DNA of 36,149 bases from the NCBI RefSeq assembly GCF_003426775.1, contig NZ_QJUG01000075.1, positions 1 to 36,149 of the forward strand. The letters run 5' to 3'. Origin of the DNA: Allorhizocola rhizosphaerae. Lineage in GTDB: Bacteria; Actinomycetota; Actinomycetes; Mycobacteriales; Micromonosporaceae. Numbering within the stretch: position 1 is the first letter of the stretch; each line of letters starts with the position of its first letter. Positions 27,463 through 35,035 of this stretch are shown in pieces. Below the pieces are notes generated by a model. The model saw only the letters and a program-made list of their open reading frames with translations, ran no database searches and had not been told where the DNA came from. Made by a program: the position numbers and the translations under genes.

Positions 27463-29199
27463 GTGAGTCACTCCTTCCAGGTCGACCTCCGCGGCGTAGT
27501 CGACCTGCTCAGCCACCACCTCTACGCCAGCCCGCGGGTCTACGTGCGCGAGTTGTTGCAAAACGCGGTCGATGCGATCACCGCCGCCGGGATCGACCAC
27601 GGGCTGGTGCGCATCGACTGCGACGGCACAGGGCTGACCATCCGCGACAACGGCATCGGGCTGACCCTGGCGCAGGTGCACGAGCTGCTGGCCACGATCG
27701 GGCGCTCGGGCAAGCGCGACGAGCTGGGCTTCGGCCGGCACGAGTTTCTGGGCCAGTTCGGCATCGGGCTGCTGTCGTGCTTCCTGGTGGCTGACGAGAT
27801 CCGGGTGGTCACGCGCAGCGGGGACGAGCCGACCGTGTACTGGACGGGGTACTCAGACGGGCGCTACGAGACCGGCGACGGCCCGGCCCGGCCCGAGCCG
27901 GGCACGACCGTCACGCTGCTGCCGCGACACGGTGAGGAGGCATGGCTGGCCGAGCCGCGCGTGCTGGAGCTGGCCCGCCTGTTCGGCTCGCTGCTGCCGG
28001 TCACTGTCCAAGTTGGACAGACGGTGGTCACGGGCCGGCCGCTGCCCTGGGATGCGGACGGCGATCGCGTGCGTTACTGCCAGGAGGTGTTCGGGTTCAC
28101 GCCCTATGACGTGATCGACCTCAACGTGCCGGAGGCGGGGCTGCGCGGGCTGGCGTTCGTGCTGCCGGCCCCGGCGAGCCCGGCAGCCCGCGCTGGGCAT
28201 CGCGTCTATCTCAAGCGCATGCTGCTGGCCGAGGGCGCCGAAGGACTGCTGCCGGAGTGGGCGTTTTTCGCGCGCTGCGTGGTGAACGCGACCGAGCTGC
28301 GCCCGACCGCGAGCCGTGAGGCGCTCTATGAGGACGGGCTGCTGGAGCAGACGCGCGAGGCGCTGGGCGCGCAACTGCGCGGCTGGCTGGTCAATCTGGC
28401 CCATCAGGATCCCGGGCGGGTCATCGACTTCCTGCGCATCCACCACGTCGGGGTGAAGGCCCTGGCGCTGCACGACGACGAGATGCTGCAGCTGGTCGCG
28501 CAGTGGTGGCCGATGGAGACCAACGTCGGGCGGCTCACGCTCAGCGAGGTGCGCGAGCGGTACCAAATAATCAGATATTGCTCAACCCTCGACGAGTTCC
28601 GGCAGCTCGCCGCGGTCGCCGCCGCCCAGCAGCTGGCCGTGGTCAACGGTGGGTACACCTACGACATGGAGCTGATAGAAAGACTTCCCGCGATGGATCC
28701 GGGATATATGGTCGACCGGCTCGACCCGAGCGACCTGACCACCCGGTTCCACGTGCTCGATCTGGCCGAAGAGCTTGACATGCGGGGCTTCCTGACCACC
28801 GCGCAGCGCACGCTCGACCGGCTGGGATGCGAGGTGGTGGTGCGCGGCTTCGACCCGGTGACGCTGCCCGCGCTCTATCTGGTCGACCGCGACGCCACGT
28901 TCCAGCGGCACCTGCGCGACACCCGCGAGGTGGCCGACGAGGCGTGGGCGGGAGTCCTTGCGGCGTTTGAACAATCGGCCGCCCAGGCGCGCCCGCAGCT
29001 GGTCGTCAACCACCGCAACGCGCTGGTGCGCCGGATCGCCTCGCTGGGCGATCCCAAACTGATGGAGCTCGCCGTTGAGGGGTTGTATGGCCAGGCGCTG
29101 CTGCTCGGCCACCACCCGCTGCGGCCCGCCGACACGGCCCTGCTCAACCGGTCGTTCCTCGGGCTGCTCGACCGGGCCGTGCTGGGAGGCGGATCATGA
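27463..29199 (+). CDS. Short HSP90-family chaperone
   Basis: 578 residues, shorter than HtpG (about 620-650). The GHKL ATP site is intact. It has RELLQNAVDAI (Glu30, Asn34), RDNGIG (Asp62, Gly66), and the lid/third motif GQFGIGLLSCF (97-107). The middle domain keeps the catalytic-arginine segment (LRPTASREALYED). The C-terminal third is divergent and has no MEEVD-like tail. GTG start without Shine-Dalgarno, with TACGGT 7 bases upstream, suggests a leaderless transcript. ATGA overlap with the TPR gene indicates coupled synthesis of chaperone and partner. Confidence 0.92.
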   Translation: MSHSFQVDLRGVVDLLSHHLYASPRVYVRELLQNAVDAITAAGIDHGLVRIDCDGTGLTIRDNGIGLTLAQVHELLATIGRSGKRDELGFGRHEFLGQFGIGLLSCFLVADEIRVVTRSGDEPTVYWTGYSDGRYETGDGPARPEPGTTVTLLPRHGEEAWLAEPRVLELARLFGSLLPVTVQVGQTVVTGRPLPWDADGDRVRYCQEVFGFTPYDVIDLNVPEAGLRGLAFVLPAPASPAARAGHRVYLKRMLLAEGAEGLLPEWAFFARCVVNATELRPTASREALYEDGLLEQTREALGAQLRGWLVNLAHQDPGRVIDFLRIHHVGVKALALHDDEMLQLVAQWWPMETNVGRLTLSEVRERYQIIRYCSTLDEFRQLAAVAAAQQLAVVNGGYTYDMELIERLPAMDPGYMVDRLDPSDLTTRFHVLDLAEELDMRGFLTTAQRTLDRLGCEVVVRGFDPVTLPALYLVDRDATFQRHLRDTREVADEAWAGVLAAFEQSAAQARPQLVVNHRNALVRRIASLGDPKLMELAVEGLYGQALLLGHHPLRPADTALLNRSFLGLLDRAVLGGGS

Positions 29200-31991
29200 C
29201 GACTTCCCCGGACCGGGTGCGCGCCCTCATCGACCAGTCGTGGGACATGCCCTATGGCGCGGCGCAGATCGCGCTCACCGAGGAGGCGATCGCGCAGGCC
29301 GACGCGATGGGCGACGACGATCTGCGGTTCGACGCGCGGATGGCCGCGACCAACGCCTATCAGCACGGTGGCGAGCCGGCCAAGGGGTTCGTGACGTTCT
29401 CGTGGTGCCTGGCGCACTATGACCGTGACCCGGCGCGCTTCGGCCATCACGAGCACCTGCTGCTCTGGTACTTCAAATACATGGTGCATTCTTTGACCCG
29501 ATTTCCTGAGGTACCGCTTGAGCGCACCTATGCCGTGCTCGACGACATGCAGCGGCGGTTCGCGCAGGGCGGGCACAGTTTGCAGACGGTGCACAAGCAT
29601 CGCTGGCTGGTCGCGATGCACATCGGCGACATGGAGGCGGCCGAAAGGCATTACGACGCATGGCAATCCGCGCCACGGGACTCCAATTCGGACTGTCAGG
29701 GGTGCGACCCGACCGATCAGGTGTGGCACCTGGCGCAGCAGGGGCGCTACGAGGAGGCGATCGCGCTCACCGGTCCCGTGCTCGCGGGCCGGCTCACCTG
29801 CGCCGAGCAGCCGCAGTCGATCCTGACTCAGCTGCTCATCCCGTACCTGCGCACGGGTCGGCTGGATGAGGCCCGAGCGGCGCATCACACGGCCTACCGG
29901 GCGATCCGGCGCAGCGTGGCCAACCTGTCCGACCTCGCCGACCACCTGTACTTCCTCGCCGTGTGCGGCAACGAGTCCTACGCGCGGGAGCTGATGGAGC
30001 GCCATCTGTCGTGGTTGGACAGACCGGCCACGCCCTATGGCGAGATGTGGTTCAGCGCGGCGGCCGCGCTGGTGCTCAGCCGCCTGGGCGAGGCGCGGCA
30101 CGCCGAATTCGCCGAGCGCGCGTTGGCTCTGGCAAAGCGCTTCGACGCGCGCAACGGCACCGGCCACCAGAGCGAGCAGGTGCGCGCCTGCCTTGCGGCG
30201 CAACCGATCGTGGCCAAGCTGCCAATGAGCCTGACCGCGCAGCTGGCGCGCCCGGCGCAGGCACCGGCTGCTCCCGCGCCCAAGGAGCGTCCAAAGGCGA
30301 CACTCGACGACGTGCCCGCCGGGGCCGGGCTGGACGAGCTGCTCGACCTCGCCGAGGACGCGCTGTGGCGGGACGACTCGGCCCGGGTCGAGGCGCTCTG
30401 GGCACGGGTCACCGAGCTCACCGGCGGTGACGACCTCACCGCCCTGCAGCGCGGGCGGGTGGCCGACCTCGCGGGCATGCGGATGTACGACGGGGACTCG
30501 CGCGAGCTGGTCGAGAAGTGGCACGAGGCCGTCCGGTGGTATGAGGCGGCGGGCGACACGATCCGGCGGGCGCGCACGCGCGGGCGCATCGGCCTGCACC
30601 GATGCCGGCACGGTGAGCCCGACCAGGGCCTGGAGCAGGTGCGTGAGACGACCGATTTCCTGCTGGCGCACGGCTCGCCCCGGGACCACGCCGGAGCGCT
30701 GCGCCGCCTCGCGGTCGCGTTGCTGCACGTGGGGGCACCGGCCGAGGCGATCGAGACCCTCGACAAGCTCGACGGCGTGCCCGAGCCCGACCCCGGCCCA
30801 CGGGTCCGCCTGCAGGCCACGATGATCCGCGCCCAGGCGCTCGGCGCCGACGGCCGGCTGGACGAGGCCCTCATCGCCGGGCAGTCGCTTGTGGACGGTG
30901 GGCGCGCGGCGGGCGAGGGCGAGCTGGTCGCGCTCGGCGAGTTCATCCTGGGCCAGGCGCACCTGTTGCGCGAGGACAGCGACGCGGCGGTTGCCGCCTA
31001 CGAGCGTGCGCTGCGCCACGCCGATCTGCCGTTCGAGCTGGTCCGCGAGGTGCGGGAACGGCTCGGCATGCTGCTGGCCGGCACGGGCCGCTCGGCCGAG
31101 GCGGTCGACGACCTCGCCTCGCTGGTGGCCCGGCTGGTCACCGAGGGGCAGGAGGCCGAGGCCGATTACGCCCGCTTCCAGCTCGCGGTGGCCCTGTTCA
31201 ACGCCGACCGGGCCAACGACGCGGCCGAGGTGGCCGAGGAGGCGCTCTACGGTGCCGAGCGCGCGGGCAGCCAGGGGCTGGCCGATCAGGTCAGGCACCT
31301 GCTCTCGGCGATCTATCAGCGTCTGGACGACCCCGGCCAGGCGCTGGCCCACCTGGACCAGCTGGCCGCCAACCTCAACGGGTTCGACCACGCACAGGCC
31401 CGCGCCAGCGTGCTGGAACAGGCCGGCGATCTGCTCTATGAGCAGGACCGCGACGGGCAGGCGGCGCAGCGGTTCGAGGCGGCCGCGGCCGCATATGACG
31501 TGGCCGGGCTGCCGGTCGACCGGCTGCGCATGCTGCGCCGGCAGGCCGTGGCCGCGATGTTCGGGTTCGGCGCCGACACGGCCCGGGAGGTGCTCGCCGC
31601 CGCCGACCGGCACGCCGCGACCCTGCCCACCCACGAGCCGGACAGCCAGTACGAGCTGGCCTGGCTGGCCCTCGACGGGGCGCGCGTGCTCGCAGGGGCC
31701 GGTGACGCCGAATCGGCGCTCGAACGAGTGCGCCCGGTGCCCGAGGCCTTCCGCTCCTTGGGATCTTTTGGCGAAGCCTTCCTCGCCGAGTTGACGATGG
31801 GCGAAGTGCTGCTCACACTGGGCCGACCCGATGCCGCGGAGCGCGTGCTGCGCGGTGTGGTCGGTGGCCTCCCGCGCGATGCGGGGGCGCTGCCCCGGGC
31901 GGCGTATGCACTGGCGCATGCGCTCGCGCAGCAGGACAAGATGGAGGAAGCACGCAAGCTGGCAGGTGAGTATGGATTCGACCTGGAATAA
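29196..31991 (+). CDS. TPR-repeat protein coupled to HSP90
   Basis: 931 residues, almost wholly helical and Ala/Glu/Leu-rich, consistent with many tetratricopeptide repeats. Recognisable units include ARTRGRIGLHRCRHGEPDQG, ALIAGQSLVDGGRAAGEGEL and SDAAVAAYERALRHADLPFE. The N-terminal 240 residues form a distinct module with SDCQGCDPTDQ (Cys167, Cys170) and LTCAEQPQ (Cys202). A Pro/Ala linker near 350-370 separates it from the repeats. No signal peptide, so it is cytoplasmic. The 4-bp overlap with the HSP90 gene suggests a co-chaperone or scaffold role; that is inference. Confidence 0.88.
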   Translation: MTTSPDRVRALIDQSWDMPYGAAQIALTEEAIAQADAMGDDDLRFDARMAATNAYQHGGEPAKGFVTFSWCLAHYDRDPARFGHHEHLLLWYFKYMVHSLTRFPEVPLERTYAVLDDMQRRFAQGGHSLQTVHKHRWLVAMHIGDMEAAERHYDAWQSAPRDSNSDCQGCDPTDQVWHLAQQGRYEEAIALTGPVLAGRLTCAEQPQSILTQLLIPYLRTGRLDEARAAHHTAYRAIRRSVANLSDLADHLYFLAVCGNESYARELMERHLSWLDRPATPYGEMWFSAAAALVLSRLGEARHAEFAERALALAKRFDARNGTGHQSEQVRACLAAQPIVAKLPMSLTAQLARPAQAPAAPAPKERPKATLDDVPAGAGLDELLDLAEDALWRDDSARVEALWARVTELTGGDDLTALQRGRVADLAGMRMYDGDSRELVEKWHEAVRWYEAAGDTIRRARTRGRIGLHRCRHGEPDQGLEQVRETTDFLLAHGSPRDHAGALRRLAVALLHVGAPAEAIETLDKLDGVPEPDPGPRVRLQATMIRAQALGADGRLDEALIAGQSLVDGGRAAGEGELVALGEFILGQAHLLREDSDAAVAAYERALRHADLPFELVREVRERLGMLLAGTGRSAEAVDDLASLVARLVTEGQEAEADYARFQLAVALFNADRANDAAEVAEEALYGAERAGSQGLADQVRHLLSAIYQRLDDPGQALAHLDQLAANLNGFDHAQARASVLEQAGDLLYEQDRDGQAAQRFEAAAAAYDVAGLPVDRLRMLRRQAVAAMFGFGADTAREVLAAADRHAATLPTHEPDSQYELAWLALDGARVLAGAGDAESALERVRPVPEAFRSLGSFGEAFLAELTMGEVLLTLGRPDAAERVLRGVVGGLPRDAGALPRAAYALAHALAQQDKMEEARKLAGEYGFDLE

Positions 31992-31998
31992 ACTCGTT

Positions 31999-32021
31999 TA
32001 CTCGCGAGTAGTGTTCTTGCC
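31999..32021 (+). promoter_or_regulatory. TetR-gene promoter with perfect palindrome
   Basis: TACTCGCGAGTA (31999-32010) is a perfect 12-bp palindrome. It overlaps a TAGTGT (32009-32014) that lies 7 bases before the GTG of the TetR gene. This is typical of an autorepressor operator over the -10 of a leaderless promoter. Confidence 0.6.
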
Positions 32022-32606
32022 GTGACAGTCACCATCAAGGGCACCGGCAAACGCAAGTCGCGGCGCGACGAGATCCTGGAGATCGCCGTCGGCCTGTTCG
32101 CCTCGCGCGGCTACCACGGCGTGTCGATGGACGACATCGGCACCGCGGCGGGGGTCACCGGGCCCGCGCTCTATCACCACTTCGCGGGCAAGGAGGCGAT
32201 GCTCGCCGCCGCGCTCAAGCCGGTCAGCGAGGGCCTGCTGAGCGGGGGCCAGGCGTGCGTGGCCGAAAGCGGCGGGGACGCCACCGCGGCGCTGCGCAGG
32301 CTGGTCGACTTCCACGTCGAGTTCGCCTTGAACAACCCCGCCGTGATCGCCCTGCACCTGCACGAGCTCGACCGGCTGCCGGAGGAGCCCCGGCGCGAGA
32401 TCCGCCGGCTGCAGCGGCAATACGTCGAGGTGTGGGTGGACATGCTGACCAAGGCTCGCACGCGGTTGGCGGCCGCGGAGGCACGGGTGCTCGCGCACGC
32501 CGCGTTCGGCCTGATGAACTCGACCCCGTTCCTGGGCGGCGAGGTGGAGCGTGATCGCCGCGCGTCGCTGCTGCGCGACGCCACACTTAGAGCCTTGCTT
32601 GGCTGA
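32022..32606 (+). CDS. TetR-family regulator
   Basis: 194 residues. The N-terminal helix-turn-helix reads RRDEILEIAVGLFASRGYHG, then VSMDDIGTAAGVTGPALYHH, then FAGKEAML; the rest is a helical ligand-binding domain. It sits directly before genes for a biotin carboxylase and HMG-CoA lyase, on the same strand. Family members next to such genes often sense acyl-CoA esters and control fatty-acid or branched-chain amino-acid breakdown; for this one, that is inference. The GTG at 32022 is supported by the promoter spacing. Confidence 0.93.
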   Translation: MTVTIKGTGKRKSRRDEILEIAVGLFASRGYHGVSMDDIGTAAGVTGPALYHHFAGKEAMLAAALKPVSEGLLSGGQACVAESGGDATAALRRLVDFHVEFALNNPAVIALHLHELDRLPEEPRREIRRLQRQYVEVWVDMLTKARTRLAAAEARVLAHAAFGLMNSTPFLGGEVERDRRASLLRDATLRALLG

Positions 32607-32616
32607 CTCCTACAAA

Positions 32617-32638
32617 ACTTGTCGGCGGGTTTTGACAA
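32617..32638. repeat. Inverted repeat between the TetR and biotin carboxylase genes
   Basis: CTTGTC (32617-32622) and GACAAG (32633-32638), interlaced with AAAAC/GTTTT. It may be a terminator for the TetR gene or an operator for the next gene. A TTGACG at 32650-32655 is a possible -35, but no well-spaced -10 was found. Confidence 0.4.
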
Positions 32639-32709
32639 GCCGCGCCTAGTTGACGTCGAGTCCCGGCCATTACCGTCGGCTAGGTCGTGCCTTTGGAGGG
32701 AGACTTTCG

Positions 32710-34041
32710 ATGATCGAGTCGGTGTTGGTGGCAAACCGGGGCGAGATCGCGCGCCGCGTCATCCGGACCGCGAAGCGGCTGGGCATCCGGTCCATCGCGG
32801 TTTACTCCGAGGCAGACGCCGATCTTCCGTTCGCCAGGGAGGCCGATGAGGCCGTGCTGATCGGGCCGGCCAACCCCGCCGAGTCCTACCGCAACACCGA
32901 GGCCATCCTGAACGCGGCCAAGCAGACCGGCGCGCAGGCCATCCACCCCGGTTACGGGTTCCTGTCGGAAAACGCCGACTTCGCGCGCATGGTGACCGAG
33001 CACGGGCTGATCTGGATCGGGCCGGGGGCCGAGGCGATCACGGCCATGGGCGACAAGATCAATGCACGCAATCTGATGGCGGCGGCCGGGGTGCCGGTCG
33101 CACCGGGGACGCAGGATCCGGTCGCGTCGGTCGAGCTCGCCCTGCAGGCCGCGAGCGATATTGGGTACCCGATAATGGTCAAGGCCGCGGCAGGCGGCGG
33201 CGGGATGGGGATGGCGGTGGCCACCGACGAGGCCTCCCTCGAAGCCGAATACGAGCGGGTGCGCGGCTTCGCCGAGCGCATGTTCGGCGACGGTTCGGTG
33301 CTGCTGGAGCGCTATTTCCCGCGGGTGCGCCACATCGAGGTGCAGATCCTGGGCCTGGCCGACGGCAGCGTGGTGGCGCTGGGCGAGCGCGAGTGCTCGG
33401 TGCAGCGGCGCAACCAGAAGCTCGTGGAGGAGTCGCCCTCGCCCGCGCTCACGCCCGAGCAGCGCAGCGCACTGCTCGCGGCCGCGGTCCGGGCCGGCGA
33501 GGCGGTCAACTATCGCAACGCGGGCACGGTCGAGTGCCTGTTCGACCCGACCGCGGGGGAGTTCTTCTTCCTGGAGATGAACACCCGGCTGCAGGTCGAG
33601 CACCCGGTCACCGAGGCCGTGTTCGGCATCGACCTGGTAGAGGCGCAGTTCCGGGTGGCCTCGGGCCTGCCGGCGGACGTGCCGACCGTCGCGAATGGAC
33701 ATGCGATCGAGTTCCGGGTCAACGCCGAGGATCCGAAGCGCTTCCTGCCCGGACCGGGCGCGATCACGACCTGGGTCGAGCCGCTCGACCTGCCGGGGGT
33801 GCGGGTCGACTCCGGCTATCGCGAGGGCAACAAGGTGACGCCCAACTACGACTCGCTCATGGCCAAGCTGATCGTCTTTGGCGCCGACCGGGCCGAGGCC
33901 ATCGAGCGGGCCAAGGCGGCCGTCGCGGCGTTCGAGATCGCCGGGCCCAAGAACAACCTGCCGTTCTTCATCGAGCTGTTGTCCAACGACGAGTTCACCT
34001 CCGGCGACTACGACACCGCGCTCGTCTCAAGGATGCGCTGA
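32710..34041 (+). CDS. accC: Biotin carboxylase subunit (stand-alone)
   Basis: 443 residues. ATP-dependent carboxylation of biotin on a carrier protein, the first half-reaction of acyl-CoA carboxylases. Motifs in order are VLVANRGEIARRVIRTAKRL, HPGYGFLSENADFA, the glycine-rich ATP-grasp loop KAAAGGGGMGM, ERECSVQRRNQKLVEESPSP, EMNTRLQVEHPVTE, and YDSLMAKLIVFG. It ends after the carboxylase domain. Unlike most actinobacterial alpha subunits, it has no fused biotin-carrier domain (no MKM). GGAGGGAG precedes the ATG at 32710. No carrier or beta subunit is in the window. Confidence 0.93.
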   Translation: MIESVLVANRGEIARRVIRTAKRLGIRSIAVYSEADADLPFAREADEAVLIGPANPAESYRNTEAILNAAKQTGAQAIHPGYGFLSENADFARMVTEHGLIWIGPGAEAITAMGDKINARNLMAAAGVPVAPGTQDPVASVELALQAASDIGYPIMVKAAAGGGGMGMAVATDEASLEAEYERVRGFAERMFGDGSVLLERYFPRVRHIEVQILGLADGSVVALGERECSVQRRNQKLVEESPSPALTPEQRSALLAAAVRAGEAVNYRNAGTVECLFDPTAGEFFFLEMNTRLQVEHPVTEAVFGIDLVEAQFRVASGLPADVPTVANGHAIEFRVNAEDPKRFLPGPGAITTWVEPLDLPGVRVDSGYREGNKVTPNYDSLMAKLIVFGADRAEAIERAKAAVAAFEIAGPKNNLPFFIELLSNDEFTSGDYDTALVSRMR

Positions 34042-34078
34042 CTCTCAAGACACGGTGAACGAGCGTTAAGCTTGCGGC

Positions 34079-34990
34079 ATGGACAGGTGGCCGGCAAGGG
34101 TTTCGATTCGTGAGGTGGGCCCGCGGGACGGGCTCCAAAACGAGCAGCCCGTCCCGACGGCCGACAAGGTGCGGCTGATCGAGGCGCTCGGCGCGACCGG
34201 GGTCGGGCGCATCGAGGCGGTGTCGTTCGTGCACCCCAAGGCCATCCCGCAGATGGCCGACGCCGACGAGGTGTGGGGCTCGATCAAGCGTTTTCCCGAG
34301 GTTCGCTACAGCGCGCTCGTGCCCAACGTGCGTGGCGCGCAGCGGGCGCTCGACGCCCGGTTCACCGAGGTCGAGGTCGTCGTGTCGGCCAGCGACACGC
34401 ACAACCGGCGCAACATCAACCGGTCCACCGACGAGTCGCTCGACGACATCGCGGCCCTGGTGGAAATGTTGCACGGGGCCGGGGCGACCGCCGAGGTCAT
34501 CATCGCCACCAGCTTCGGGTGCCCCTATGAGGGCGACGTCGACCCGGGCCGGGTGGCCGCGATCGTCGACCGGGTGGTCGCCCACGGGGCCGACCGGGTG
34601 GCGTTCGGCGACACCACCGGCATGGCCACGCCCACGCGCGTGCGCGACGTTGTGTCCCGTGTGCGCGAGAGGCATTCCGAGGTGCCGATGTTGCTGCACT
34701 TCCACAACACGCGCGGCACGGCCCTGGCCAACATCCTGATCGCGCTGGAGCTCGGAGTCACCGAGTTCGACGCGAGCGTGGGTGGGCTGGGTGGCTGTCC
34801 CTATGCGCCGGGCGCGACCGGCAACGTGGCCACCGAGGAGGTCGTGCACATGCTGCACGACATGGGCATCGACACGGGCATCGACCTCGAAAAGATGATC
34901 GATGCGGCCCGGTTGGCCCAGGAGATCGTCGGGCGGGAGCTGCCGTCCGGCGTGCTCAGGGCCGGGCCGCGCACACGCCTGGTCGGCTGA
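34079..34990 (+). CDS. mvaB: Hydroxymethylglutaryl-CoA lyase
   Basis: 303 residues. Cleaves HMG-CoA to acetoacetate and acetyl-CoA, the last step of leucine breakdown. TIM-barrel enzyme with SIREVGPRDGLQNE (Arg16, Asp17), the GDTTGMATP strand, metal-binding HFHN, and the family signature GGLGGCPYAPGATGN with catalytic Cys240. There is no Shine-Dalgarno; TAAGCT (34067-34072) lies 6 bases before the ATG, again a leaderless pattern. The gap from the biotin carboxylase gene is 37 bp, so the gene has its own possible promoter. The usual partners (isovaleryl-CoA dehydrogenase, methylcrotonyl-CoA carboxylase beta, methylglutaconyl-CoA hydratase) are not in view. Confidence 0.95.
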   Translation: MDRWPARVSIREVGPRDGLQNEQPVPTADKVRLIEALGATGVGRIEAVSFVHPKAIPQMADADEVWGSIKRFPEVRYSALVPNVRGAQRALDARFTEVEVVVSASDTHNRRNINRSTDESLDDIAALVEMLHGAGATAEVIIATSFGCPYEGDVDPGRVAAIVDRVVAHGADRVAFGDTTGMATPTRVRDVVSRVRERHSEVPMLLHFHNTRGTALANILIALELGVTEFDASVGGLGGCPYAPGATGNVATEEVVHMLHDMGIDTGIDLEKMIDAARLAQEIVGRELPSGVLRAGPRTRLVG

Positions 34991-35035
34991 TCAGCCTATT
35001 GGCACGGAGTGCGGCCCGCACATTGAATATGGCGC

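Noticed and set aside
28875-31919. 1014-codon reverse-strand frame opposite the HSP90 3' end and TPR gene
   Set aside because: The forward TPR frame has coherent repeats and translational coupling. The reverse frame has only Arg/Gln/His-rich low-complexity sequence.
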